Assembly: GCA_037176885.1 (NCBI GenBank)
Contig: JAWWNJ010000033.1
Coordinates: forward strand, 186,001-250,000
Length of the DNA stretch: 64,000 bases
Direction: 5' to 3'
DNA from: Favolaschia claudopus
Taxonomy: Eukaryota; Basidiomycota; Agaricomycetes; Agaricales; Mycenaceae
Numbering within the stretch: the first letter of the stretch is position 1; each line of letters starts with the position of its first letter. The notes beneath the pieces were generated by a model. The model saw nothing but the letters and a program-made list of their open reading frames with translations. It had not been told where the DNA came from and ran no database searches. The position numbers and the translations under genes are program-made. Positions 1 through 9,247 of the stretch are shown here, piece by piece.

Positions 1-765
1 CCGCACCCACGCTCCATATATCGATGGCGCAATCGAAGTCCACCGTCATATAGACCTCTGGAGCCAGAAAAGGACTTGCCAGCACACGCGCGTCGCTGAC
101 TGCGCCAAATATAGTCACTCCAAAGGAACGTAATGACTCTGAGCTCACCGTCTATGCGGGTCATACCAGCATCTGCTATTTTCACACAACCCGTGGACGA
201 TATCAAAATATTCTCTCCCTTGATATCGTGGTGTATCAGACCCTGCCTGTGGATATGTTCCACGCCGGAAAGGATTTGACGTGTTATTGAACGTGCTCCA
301 TCTTCCTCGACACCGCCAAGGGAGCGGGCTAGCGCAGCAATCGTTTCCCCCTCTACATACTCTGTAAACAGGATGAACACTCCAGGATAGATCATGGTGA
401 GGTCTGAGGGTTGTGGTTGACGCGGGCGCATTGATGAAAGACAAAGTTGAGACTGACCCCATAAAATGACGACATTTCGGTGCGGTTCTCTCAACACATT
501 TCGCTTGGGATTGGGCCCTTCCGCCAGCAATTTCGCAGCCATCATATGATTCTTAACTCTCACAATGCTTGCACCGCATCTTTTGAGGCCAGTGTCCTCG
601 TATGTCCGTTTGTTGTCTGGTTAAATGAGAGAAGTCTGATCGGGAACGGCGTGCACTGTACGCACCGGGATCGAAATCGGGTCTACTGGCCGGTGGGTCG
701 CGACGCCAGTCTCCAGAACAGCAGGCTCTTAAAACGTCCCGATAGATAGATACCTTGCTGTTCAT
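1..765 (-). CDS. protein kinase-like gene, 5' part (partial at window edge)
   Basis: Reads on the minus strand through three exons, 765-666, 616-149 and 99-1, joined by two 49-base GT-AG introns (665-617 and 148-100) in consistent phase. The start is the ATG at 765. The predicted protein shows kinase landmarks in order: a possible beta-3 lysine (VRVKN, about residue 55), HRNVV after helix C, the hinge region FTEYVEGE, the catalytic loop HHDIKGENIL in place of HRDxKxxN, ADAG in place of DFG, the P+1/APE stretch SPFLAPEVY, and DIWSVGA of helix F. Known of the family: these mark a Ser/Thr-type kinase fold that phosphorylates proteins. The glycine loop is not recognisable and HRD and DFG are altered, but the catalytic and metal-binding aspartates remain. 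It is the only host-like gene in the window. The rest of the C-lobe lies outside. Kinase fold is confident, activity is not. Confidence 0.85.
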
Positions 766-805
766 GCGGGCAAACAACAACACGTAGGGGTGTCACGAGA
801 CCTTT

Positions 806-857
806 TCTTTTTCTTTTTCTTTTCCTTTTTTTTTTTTTTTTTTTCTTTTTCTTTTCC
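806..857. repeat. T-rich polypyrimidine tract
   Basis: Runs of T with scattered C, seen on the plus strand directly upstream of the minus-strand kinase gene. It is therefore a purine-rich tract in the likely 5' flank of that gene. It may be a promoter element or simply a slipped simple repeat. Confidence 0.7.
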
Positions 858-1811
858 CAGTACCTGCTTGTGAACATCAAAAAAAAGCACACAGCATAAG
901 TACATCGACCGACACTATGGCGGTCAATGTGCACCTTCAAGGGTTACTCCGGCAGCGGAGCAGGATCTGGATTTGATGGGATTTGGATTTGATGGTGGAA
1001 CTTGTAACGTAAGTAGTCCGCGGAATGTCCGACATTGGCCGCCGTTGTGTTTGCAACATGCCTGTTCGTCGGCGACGACGAAGCTCCTTCATTGAGCCCA
1101 TTGCTTGCCTCCAGAATGGCGCACTTTTTGAAAACGGTGTGCTTTGATTACTATATGTTGCCTGCCCAATTTTATTGCTATAGCAGACCTCTTGAGTGCC
1201 AGCGCAGGCACGGCGGGAGATGGAGCGGGATGGCGGGAAAATGCCAACAAGACAATGCGCTGGCAGTTTGGCGGGAACAGTCCCGTCATACGAAGCGCGG
1301 ATGGTTCGTGGATGAAATTTTAGTGGGAGCCGGCGGTTGGGGGTTCAATCCAGGCAAGGCGCGGGAATTGCGAGCCGAAAGAGGCACGAAGGGTCTTAAA
1401 AAAAGAAGTAAAAGACCCTTTACGAAGCGCGGATGGTTCGTGGATGAAACCCAGTGAGAATCCCGGCTACATAGATGAATCGAGCTAGAGAGAGGTAGGA
1501 AGAGATATCGAGAAAGAACGAGGTAAATCGAGGCCAGAACAAAGGTGATTTCACATGTTTTGCCAAATTTTACTGACCTCGACAGGCTCTTGTCTGACCT
1601 CGACGAGACTTCGCATTTTTTGGCCGCCAACCCAATTGCGTCATCGCGGTGTAATAAATAATTCGGGTGCACTGCCTAATGATGGCAGACGCTTCGGCTC
1701 TGCCTCGGGCATAACACCGAAGCAGATTCCCACCTGCTTGGGGCGTAGAGTCACATTAGTCACACCGTGTAAATAGTTTACAAGCTCTTTTCCTCTTTGT
1801 CGTCGCGCTCG
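858..1811. other. no gene seen; direct repeat and hairpin only
   Basis: I see no supported gene. Two identical 28-base direct repeats lie at 1290-1317 and 1422-1449. Between them is an inverted repeat, AAGGGTCTT at 1389-1397 and AAGACCCTT at 1412-1420. Open frames across this block simply read through the repeat twice. Confidence 0.6.
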
Positions 1812-2560
1812 ATGGCTTCCAATAGCGCAGCCTTGAGGCGCAAAATTGCTCGGAAGACCTCTGAGGCGCGTGAGAAGGCTCGAAAACAGCAAAAACACGA
1901 TGCGAGACGCCACGGCTTGACCACAACCAAATATGTAACTTGCAATGAGAAACTTGCTACCTTTCTACACTTTGCAAGGACTGGCTCCAGTCAAGGGTTG
2001 GTTGATCTTTGGATCGGCCACATTGATCGACCTACGTAAAAGGTCACGTTTTCATGCCGTTTGTTCGACTGCGTCAGCGACAATGGTCATCCTCAAATAT
2101 CTTCAAGACAAGTGCATCCCATTAGAATCCACACGCAAGCTGAAAGGTGGCCTGCAACTCAAGCGCACCTCAAGGTACTCCACTGCCCGCTCTCTGTATC
2201 AGACATGCGCGCAAGGCCACAGGATTCAAAATTGATGATACTTCCGCATTTGGGGGGGGAGGGTCCCTTACGTATGTTGATGCGTGTATCCGATCCAAAG
2301 ATCAACCAACCCTTGGCTCCAGTAGTCGTTTGCTCCAGGAGCGCTTTCAGCGTAGCGCAGATACAATTCATCGGCATGTTTTCCTTCACAATTCATTTTT
2401 CCTTGTAGAGCTTAAGCTTGACGCCAAAATAGATCCATCTACTCCATCCTTATACTCTTACATAGTCGGCTCATTCTACAAACAGTTCGTCCATCTTCCG
2501 GCTGATGGCACACTCACGCGCCACACGGGAGGCGGGTTCCCACGCCTGGCCGTTCTCCCC
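1812..2560 (+). pseudogene. PIF/Harbinger-type nuclease, N-terminal part, split by a MITE
   Basis: The first part runs from the ATG at 1812 to 1991: a basic start (SAALRRKIARK) and then the typical LATFLHFARTGSS. The second part resumes at 2324 with SRLLQERFQRSADTIHR and later FYKQFVHLPADGTLT. Known of the family: this is the region preceding the DDE domain of Harbinger nucleases (HARBI1-like), which cut DNA for transposition. The DDE domain itself is missing and the sequence passes into Copia DNA near 2580. The 324-base insert plus one 8-base duplication is 332 bases, and leaving these out joins the two parts in the same frame. The middle (about 2390-2460) looks like extra sequence or an intron. 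Non-functional relic. Confidence 0.75.
1992..2315. mobile_element. hAT-type MITE inside the Harbinger exon
   Basis: 324 bases, bounded by an exact 8-base direct duplication GCTCCAGT at 1984-1991 and 2316-2323. The ends are inverted repeats beginning CAAGGGTTGGTTGATCTTTG and extending about 26 bases. An 8-base duplication with CA[AG]GG-type ends is typical of hAT elements. It has no coding capacity. Confidence 0.88.
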
Positions 2561-2609
2561 GTTTCGGCCGATTTCGGACGTCCTGTCAAAGAAAATTCAC
2601 TGTGCGATC

Positions 2610-3943
2610 AAATGACTGGAACTGCACCCTCCTCCGAACGAGGAATACGCACCATTACGGAGGACATTCGCACTCTCCTTCACCAGTCGGGTTTGCCCGA
2701 AACTTAATGGGCGGCAGCTGGGGCATGTGCAACCTACAGCCGCAACAGAATGCCGACTCGTCGTCATCCCAAACGCATCCCGCAGGAGGTTTTTGATGGT
2801 CGACCCGTTGACGTTTCTCACATGCGGGTTTTTGGTTCGAGGTGCAGCGCTAAGGTCAATATCGTAAACGGTCAGCGTGTGGATGGGGTGAGTAAGTTGG
2901 AAAGCCGTACCATTCCAGCGACCTTCATTGGCTACGGCACGGGCGCAGGCAATTATGTTCTGATTGATGAGCACGGGAAGCAATTTGAGAGTCGTAATCT
3001 GGAGTTTGATGAGGGAAACGCTAACCGCACTGCGGATGAGGAGGAGGATGTGAGGAAGAGAGAAGACGACGTACCCGAGGAGCCGATTCCATCCGCCAGT
3101 GCTCAGCGCAACAATCAGGAGGCTCGCTCCGAGCCAGTCGTAGAACTGCATGAGCCCGCACCTGCGCTAGCAAAACCCACGAATGCCCCACAACCTACAC
3201 CTCCCGCTGCCGAACCTCCTCGTCGTTCCTCGCGTACCACAACGGCGACTTCACGTATCACCGAGATGCGCAAATCTGCGGCACGAGAGGACGCCGCACG
3301 GGCTAATCGTGAAGACTGGGCGACCAGATCTACAAAGCCATGAGCGAATGCAGCCTGGGATGAAATCGTCAGTTTGAATGCAGAGCCCGATGACCATGTC
3401 TCGCACACCTTAATGTCCTACAATCCCGACCGCTTGTATGCGCCGAAACACTACACCGAAGCGATGAAGCTTGATGCTCCTCGCTAGACTGTGGCTATGG
3501 ACGTTGAAATGGCGCTTCATGAGAAGAAGGGAACATGGGAGCTGCAGCAACCGCCTCCGGGAGCCAACGTTATGGCGTCAAAGTGGGTGTACGACGTCAA
3601 GAAAGATGGGGAAGGCAATTGGTTGCGGGATAAAGCTCGCCTCGTTGGAAAGGGTTTCACGCAGGTCCATGGAATCGATTACGAGGAGACGTGGGCCGCT
3701 GTTGCTCGCCTTGAATCGATTCGCATGACGGCGGCGATTGCTGCGAAACAGAACCTTCATTTATGGCAGATTGATTTCGAAGCCGCTTACCTGAATAGCG
3801 AGACGAAGGAGAAGATCTATATGGAGCAGCCAAGGGGGTATGAAGTGGAAGGAAAAGAGGGCTGGGCGTGTCGGTTGAGAAAGACAATTTACGGGACGAT
3901 GCAAGGCGGCAAGGATTGGGCGGAGACATTGGGAGGCACACAT
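2610..3943 (+). pseudogene. Ty1/Copia pol fragment (integrase C-terminus and reverse transcriptase N-terminus)
   Basis: One frame carries the end of a Copia integrase (ERGIRTITEDIRTLLHQSGL around the catalytic glutamate, then MRVFGSRC and FIGYGTGAGNYVL), a charged linker, and the start of the reverse transcriptase (MASKWVYDVKKD, ARLVGKGFTQ, YEETWAAVARLES, WQIDFEAAYLN, IYMEQPRGY). The frame is constant but broken by three in-frame stops: TAA at 2705, TGA near 3341 and TAG near 3485. The last two fit C:G to T:A changes of Arg and Trp codons. Gag, protease, the YVDD core, RNase H and LTRs are absent. It stops abruptly at a MITE start (3945). Confidence 0.88.
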
Positions 3944-3944
3944 A

Positions 3945-4005
3945 CAGTTGAACATCTCATAATATAGGGTCCGTGGACCCCCAAGCGCTATGCATTATGA
4001 GCATA
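3945..4005. mobile_element. MITE end fragment (CAGTTGAACATCTCATAA family)
   Basis: A TA is followed by CAGTTGAACATCTCATAA and then a stretch nearly identical to the full element at 8251-9112. This copy lacks the inner MITE that interrupts the other copy, so it preserves the empty-site sequence. The far end is missing. Confidence 0.7.
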
Positions 4006-4137
4006 GTGAGTGTATACACTCGGAGGAATGCACGTGGGAGTCATCACCGTGACTCATCGCCTCTTTTTCTTCCACCACCACCACCGGGCGCGTTCCTTCG
4101 CCCGTGCTCTCGTTTTTTAGTTCTTTTCTCTTCCCCA

Positions 4138-5322
4138 ATGGCCAACGACGACCCCTCGCCCTTCAGTGAGGCTCAGCTGATCGCACTTACGGCCATTGTG
4201 ACCCGGGCCATTGCCGATAGCTCCGCCAACCCTTCGGGCGGCTCCGCCGCGTCATCCTCGTCGAACGCAGCGAACGGCAGCGGAAATGTTACGGTCCCCA
4301 CTACCAATGCCGCCGGTGAGCTTGACAATTTCGCTTCCGCCTCCTTTCGGTCCCCCACGATGTGGTACCGCCGCGTCAAGCTGGCGCACATGTGAATGGC
4401 ACCTTCGAAGCCGACGACCTCCCCAAGCTCTCCTCCATCGCCGCCGCTGCCCCCGCTGCCCCCGTGCCCATCCTCTTCCACCCGACTTCTGGTGTTGCCG
4501 CCCCGGAACAACCAGAGGAAGCCCTCGATGCGGGTCTTCCCCGCGCATGGGGTCAAGGCATTCCCCTCCTTACCCCCGCACCTTGATGCCTGGTCGACCT
4601 ACACCGGCATCCGCTCCCTCATTGACACCACCAATGGCGGTGTTGCTGCCGCCCTTTCCATCTACACCAGCCAGCTCATGGACTTCACCACACAGTATGA
4701 GTGATCCACAGTCTTGTGTTACCACTACGAATTTATTCGTGTGCGCATGGCTGAGAATTTTCTCCCCATGCGCTGGGTGACGCCCGATCAGGGCCTCGTC
4801 TCCACCAGGTTGGTTCGCTACCCACTGCCCCCACCATTCTCCTCCAAGCGCAAACGCGACCTCGCTGAGCGCCTTTCCGAACCCAGCGCCCCTGCATTCC
4901 GTCCAAAGGTTGATGAGACCTGCTACAAGTTTCAGGATGCCGCTGGTTGTCGCATGGGCGACAAGTGCTCTCGCCTCCACGTCTGCATTGCGTGTCAGGG
5001 CGCCCACCCCGCACATGCTTGCCCTCAGAAGCGGAAGTAGGATGTTTGGGGCACGCCAACCGAGTCCGGCCTCTGCCCCACTCCGACCTACCCTTCGGTT
5101 CCTCTTCGTCCACTGGCTCCTCGCACCCCACCCTCTCTATCACCCCTCTTGCATACTGCTCATCTCTCTGCCCATCTAATGCCTCCTCCCCCTGCCCGTC
5201 CTAATACACACATCACATTCCCAGTTGCCCCTACCTCCGGTCCTCGTGTTACTAGCTCCCTTAATCCTGCTATGCTATCTTTCTTACTTCAGGATTATCC
5301 TGATCCCTCCTTCGTACAACAC
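4138..5322 (+). pseudogene. Gag-like CCCH zinc-finger protein of a retroelement
   Basis: Starts at the ATG at 4138. A Ser/Ala/Pro-rich N-terminus is followed by a region with WSTYTGIRSLIDTTNGGV, and ends with a CCCH finger (C-x8-C-x5-C-x3-H in ETCYKFQDAAGCRMGDKCSR then LH) directly followed by a second Cys/His cluster, VCIACQGAHPAHAC. Such double clusters occur in nucleic-acid-binding proteins of fungal tyrosine-recombinase (DIRS/Ngaro-like) retroelements; that assignment is inference. Frame changes occur near 4356 and near 4580, a TGA at 4702 replaces a likely Trp, and TAG ends the finger at 5038. Beyond, SFLLQDYPDPSFVQHL up to 5322 resembles the start of the following polymerase gene. It is cut by the insertion at 5330. 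Dead copy. Confidence 0.6.
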
Positions 5323-5329
5323 CTACATA

Positions 5330-6085
5330 GTGTTGCGGATTTAAGAGATTTGGCGGGCGTTTTGAAGTGCTTAAATTTAACACTTCGCTTGTGTACCGTG
5401 TGATGGAAGCAGTTGAGTGAGGCGTGATTCTTTCACGGTTCTATTCAGATGTTGGATTTAAACAGCTCAATTCGGCGACCAACTGTTATAGCTATACACT
5501 TCGACTGTGGTTTTGAGTGTGTGTTGTAAACAGTTGCTCTTGTATCAGCCTTCCTGTAAAGCAATAAAAAACATCCAAATTATTATTTGAAGATTATCCT
5601 TAGAGCTGCGGGAACTGCAGGCAATATTTCAAGCATTGTCTCAGTCAGAGGAGTGGGTGCGTGGTGTTTTGAGTTTGTACTATCCTTAAATCAGTTCCTA
5701 AATTTTCCTTAAATTTTCACATAGTCACTACATATCTGCCACATAGTTGATGAAGATTTAAGCACTGTAGGAAGTGTAGTAATTTGACACTATAGCCAAC
5801 GGTGTAGATTTTACACATCCCGCAGGTATTCACATTCAACGGTTGAAAGATCAGTGAAGTGTGAGAATCGCGCAGTCGATCTTAAAGTGTGTTGATAAGA
5901 CGTCTCTGAACTGTGTAAATCAAGCAGGCTATAAGGAAAGCGAACTGTGAAATTTCAACAATTTCTTGCAACTGTGTAAGTTAAACAGTTGAGCTATGTT
6001 TAAATCTTGCAGCCTGTACGGCTCCTTCCCCATTGGGAACTGCTTAAATCTAACACTTCGCTTCGCTAAATTTCCCCCAACTATG
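5330..6085 (+). mobile_element. 756-base element, left copy, 9-base target duplication
   Basis: Flanked by the exact direct repeat ACCTACATA (5321-5329 and 6086-6094), and inserted between codons of the retroelement pseudogene to its left. It begins GTGTTGCGGATTTAAGAG and ends CCCCCAACTATG, with no clear terminal inverted repeat. Subterminal motifs around TTAAATNTAACACTTCGCTT occur at both ends. The inverse copy at 11094-11849 has the same length and differs at very few positions. A 9-base duplication suggests a MULE-like, non-autonomous element. No coding capacity seen. Confidence 0.65.
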
Positions 6086-6144
6086 ACCTACATATTCATG
6101 GGACGGATAAGCCCCAAAGTGGTCAGAGGTCGCGCGATATTCGA

Positions 6145-6204
6145 ATTGATCTGATCTTGTCCATATTTGGACGTTCACAGCATTTGTATGTCCCCTACCT
6201 TACG
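6145..6204 (+). repeat. 60-base direct repeat, copy 1
   Basis: Identical, as far as I can read, to 12104-12163 in the same orientation. One copy lies inside and one outside the pair of inverted 756-base elements. Origin unknown. Confidence 0.8.
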
Positions 6205-7096
6205 GTATGGAGAGACCGCGGTCCAGTTGTCTAACATCAAACAGTACCGTGGCGAAGAGAAGGGCACTATAAATTCATTTTTCAGTAAATATTCTAGTTT
6301 CAACCAAAAAGGAAGCTGAACTCGTAGTTTTCGGGGTGGTTTACTGCTTGGTTCGAAGTTTTGACCCCAGTTCAACTTCCGACCCGAAGTTTTCCAAAAA
6401 TGGCAATTGAAGCGGAAGTTGAACTTGTAGTTGAAGTTGAACTTGAATGAAGTTTGGCATCAATCATATGAAGATTTACTTGATTCTCACTTAGACTGCT
6501 GTGAGGTCAGATATAGCCAGAGGTTTGAATCATCCTTCCACGTAGTTTGAGCAGCGTTGAATCAATCAGTCATCATGCCGCCGCCCGGCAGCTGCAACTC
6601 CCTTGATCCGCTTGATGGCATCATGATCGCTTTCTGAACAACATTGAGAAGTTGTTTGTTGATCATGTATCCGCCTTTGCTGGTTATAGGTTCTTTCCTA
6701 TGTCCTCTCCCTCCCTTCAACTTAGTATCTGATTTATTCTCAGGTTGGCCAACGTCTCACCAATTCCGCTGCTTTGATTTTTAAGAATCAAAGCAGCGGA
6801 ATTGGTGTAATTTTCTGACTCTTTGGTTAGTACTTCCGTTGAAAGTGTCAACTGAAGTGTGCGGATACTGAGCTCACGCTCCCTAGGAGGCTTGACACAT
6901 TCATAACTCTGCTAGTAGCCTTGACAGAGACATGCATATCTATCAGTATCAATGGCCCTACCCTATCTCATGCTCTCAACACGGTCTTGTCAGTTAAAGC
7001 CTGCATCACATAGCATGGGTCGTTCGTTGGGATCTACTTATCATTCCGAGTTGCATTAATCCGTATTGCTTCTCAACTTTGAACGGACAAACGAAG
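6205..7096. repeat. intergenic stretch with a perfect 22-base-arm hairpin at 6758-6807
   Basis: No gene is visible. At 6758-6779 and 6786-6807 lie perfect 22-base inverted arms (CACCAATTCCGCTGCTTTGA...) with a six-base loop. The length and perfection of the arms exceed chance. There is no flanking duplication I can identify, so it may be a minimal foldback or a terminal fragment. Confidence 0.6.
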
Positions 7097-7144
7097 GAGC
7101 ACCACTCGATCAAAACCCGTATATTGTTTCCAAAACGGCTGTAT
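7097..7144 (+). repeat. terminal inverted repeat fragment of the GAGCACCACTC MITE family
   Basis: Matches, with one or two differences, the 48-base end of the complete element at 62859-63331. The opposite end is absent, so this is a truncated copy. Confidence 0.75.
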
Positions 7145-7149
7145 CTTTC

Positions 7150-8121
7150 GGCCCGCCTATCCGGACTGTCCTCGCTGACACTGCTTCTCGCCCTTTTGCT
7201 AAGGATTTTGTATGCGACGGGGCTGCTGGGTTCTACATCGTGACTGACGAGGAGTCTGTCATCTTTTTCGATAAAGACGATGAGTTTTTTTTTTGGCGAG
7301 CGACTTCTCACGGATTTTCAGCTGGTGTCGTCTTCGCTGAACTCATCGTTCTGCGCGATGTTTTTGGCGAGCAGGGTACGCCCGAGTCGACAGCCATATG
7401 CCAGTGGTTTCAAGACGTCATTGACACTGCTGTAAATGAACGCCGCGATGTCCGCGTGAGTCTTCCTTCGTTATCGTTTGAACTGTCGCTGATTTGATTT
7501 CATGTAAGCCGAAAAGCGACGGCACCATGGTCCAGCTTGGTTACAATGCTGGACCCAGGAAATGGGTACCAGATCCAGTTCCGTGGCCTTGCTTACTTAC
7601 AAGTTTCCCACATTCGAGCGAGCTCCTCCCGAGGCAGCCCAAAGCTTACTTTACTTATGGCTACTCCGCGTAAGCATTTGAATCGACTTTTCCATGTTGA
7701 CACACCTCACATCATCACAGCTCATACCACAAAGACCCATGCTACGTGTCTGGTGTCTGCGGTATCAGCCTTAATGTTGGCCCCTCCTCCTTCCCCGACA
7801 TTGGCAATGCCAGGTCTACGCCAAACACGATCGCAGACCCGCGCGGGCAGCGCACCTGGTCAAATCGATTCTACTTCTGAGGACTTCAGCAAGTGGCCCG
7901 CAAACGGTGGAGGTAATTTTGTCGACATCGTTGTTCATCAGGCTGCTGGCACGCTCTTTGCCTTCAACCCGGCGATGGGTCATGGTACGACTCGACTTTG
8001 TGGTGCGACCAACTATCTAGCAGCAATCACCTTTTCCTCGCACATCTACAAGGCCTTTCAGTTGCCGCAAACGGGAAGCATTGAAGCAGGAGATAAAGCT
8101 GGGGATGGAAACTTTGATTAG
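7150..8121 (+). pseudogene. unknown fungal gene remnant, possibly 2OG-dioxygenase-like
   Basis: Open coding-like stretches in changing frames separated by two plausible introns. FVCDGAAGFYIV...SVIFFDKDDE and WFQDVIDTAVNERRDVR are followed by a GTGAGT donor near 7455 and an acceptor near 7507. Then come VQLGYNAGPRKWVPDPVPWP, a second intron (about 7670-7720), and CYVSGVCGISLNVGPSSFPD. After a further frame change comes FVDIVVHQAAGTLFAFNPAMG with GHGTTRLCGATNYLAAITFS, ending at 8121. The HGTT plus downstream Arg-like pattern recalls the second half of a 2OG-Fe(II) oxygenase, but this is weak. At least one frameshift makes it a pseudogene. It lies inside the interval bounded by the two 756-base elements. 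Confidence 0.4.
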
Positions 8122-8250
8122 TTGAATGTAGACTAAGCTGATATGTATCTCTCCAAGATATTCGAATCCATATGCACCTTCGAGTTCTCTAGAATACATC
8201 GGAGTGTAGTACACGAACATGTGCGAGAGCAGTGCTCCATGCAGAAATTA

Positions 8251-9112
8251 CAGTTGAACATCTCATAAGATATGCCGCATCCATAAACAGCCAGCTCCTG
8301 TCACAACGTCACATTTTCGACCATCTCCCTCATATCTCGAGAACGGGGACGAAAATAAGAAATCTGTTTCGTAAATCAACGGAGAGGTGGTCTGGCTGAA
8401 TTCTCCCAAATTTTTAAGGTGACTGAGGCAATATTGACAGAGGAGATAGAATTTTGATGGGGAATCTTGTTAAATCGCAATTGTGTGAGTGGTCTGACTA
8501 AAATTCTATCTCCTCCGTCAATACTTCCCCAATCACCTTGTAATTTTGGGAGGACATAGCCAGGCTACCTGTCCGTTGATTTACGGAACAAATTTCTTAT
8601 ATTCGTCTCCGTTGTCGAAATATGAGGGAGATGGTCGAAAAATACGCTTTTGTGACCCGTCACGGTCACAGCTTGCTGCGTATGGATGAGGCATATCTTA
8701 ATGCATAGGGTCCGTGGACCCACAAGCGCTATGCATTATGAGCAATATGCATTCCTACATACTGTCACACAGTGTGACATGTGTGACATTGTCACGAATT
8801 TACTATATACGGAAGTGCGGCAGATGCCGGATTGTCCACCAGTTGTCGTAAAAGCGGTCAAAATCATGTAACAAGTTATAAACTGGTGTTTTTGACGTGA
8901 ATAGTACCCATATGCGTTAGAAGAGTGACACACACTGTATCAATTTTGCGATCTCATAATGCATGATGCACTAAAAACTTGCCCCAAACCTTATGCATTA
9001 TGCAATATGAGAAATGCATAAAACACCAGCCTACCAAGTTGGTGGACCCCGAAACACTATGCAGAATGAGGTTTATGCATTGTGAGCATATGCATTATGA
9101 GTTGTTCAACTG
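8251..9112. mobile_element. TA-flanked MITE (outer)
   Basis: 862 bases with inverted ends CAGTTGAACATCTCATAA / TTATGAGTTGTTCAACTG and a TA on both sides (8249-8250 and 9113-9114), as in Tc1/mariner insertions. Internal GCATTATGAG motifs recur. It contains a second MITE (8268-8698). Compare the fragment at 3945, which lacks that insert. Confidence 0.85.
8268..8698. mobile_element. TA-flanked foldback MITE (inner)
   Basis: 431 bases inside the outer MITE, with TA on both sides. The inverted ends AGATATGCCGCATCC / GGATGAGGCATATCT continue into long imperfect arms that include CGACCATCTCCCTCATAT. The same family, diverged, is present at about 14920-15654. Confidence 0.85.
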
Positions 9113-9247
9113 TATGTCACCTTCACCACTTCCCAAAAAAGCCGAAACGAGTTCATGCAGCGCAATCACCTCTTCATCGCTAATAAGGCCTGGAGGGGGC
9201 TGAACAATAACCTCGCTAAGGTCTGGTGGCGGTCCAACACGTCCAAC

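Noticed and set aside
145..462. Minus-strand open frame of 105 residues
   Set aside because: It overlaps the kinase exon in another frame. The kinase motifs and two in-phase introns decide the frame.
1321..1380. GGTTCAATCC resembling a Pol III B box
   Set aside because: No A box, acceptor stem or T-stem pairing is present at the right distance.
1035..1457. Open frame of 140 residues with a repeated TKRGWFVDE
   Set aside because: The protein repeat is only the 28-base direct repeat read twice, with no other protein-like feature.
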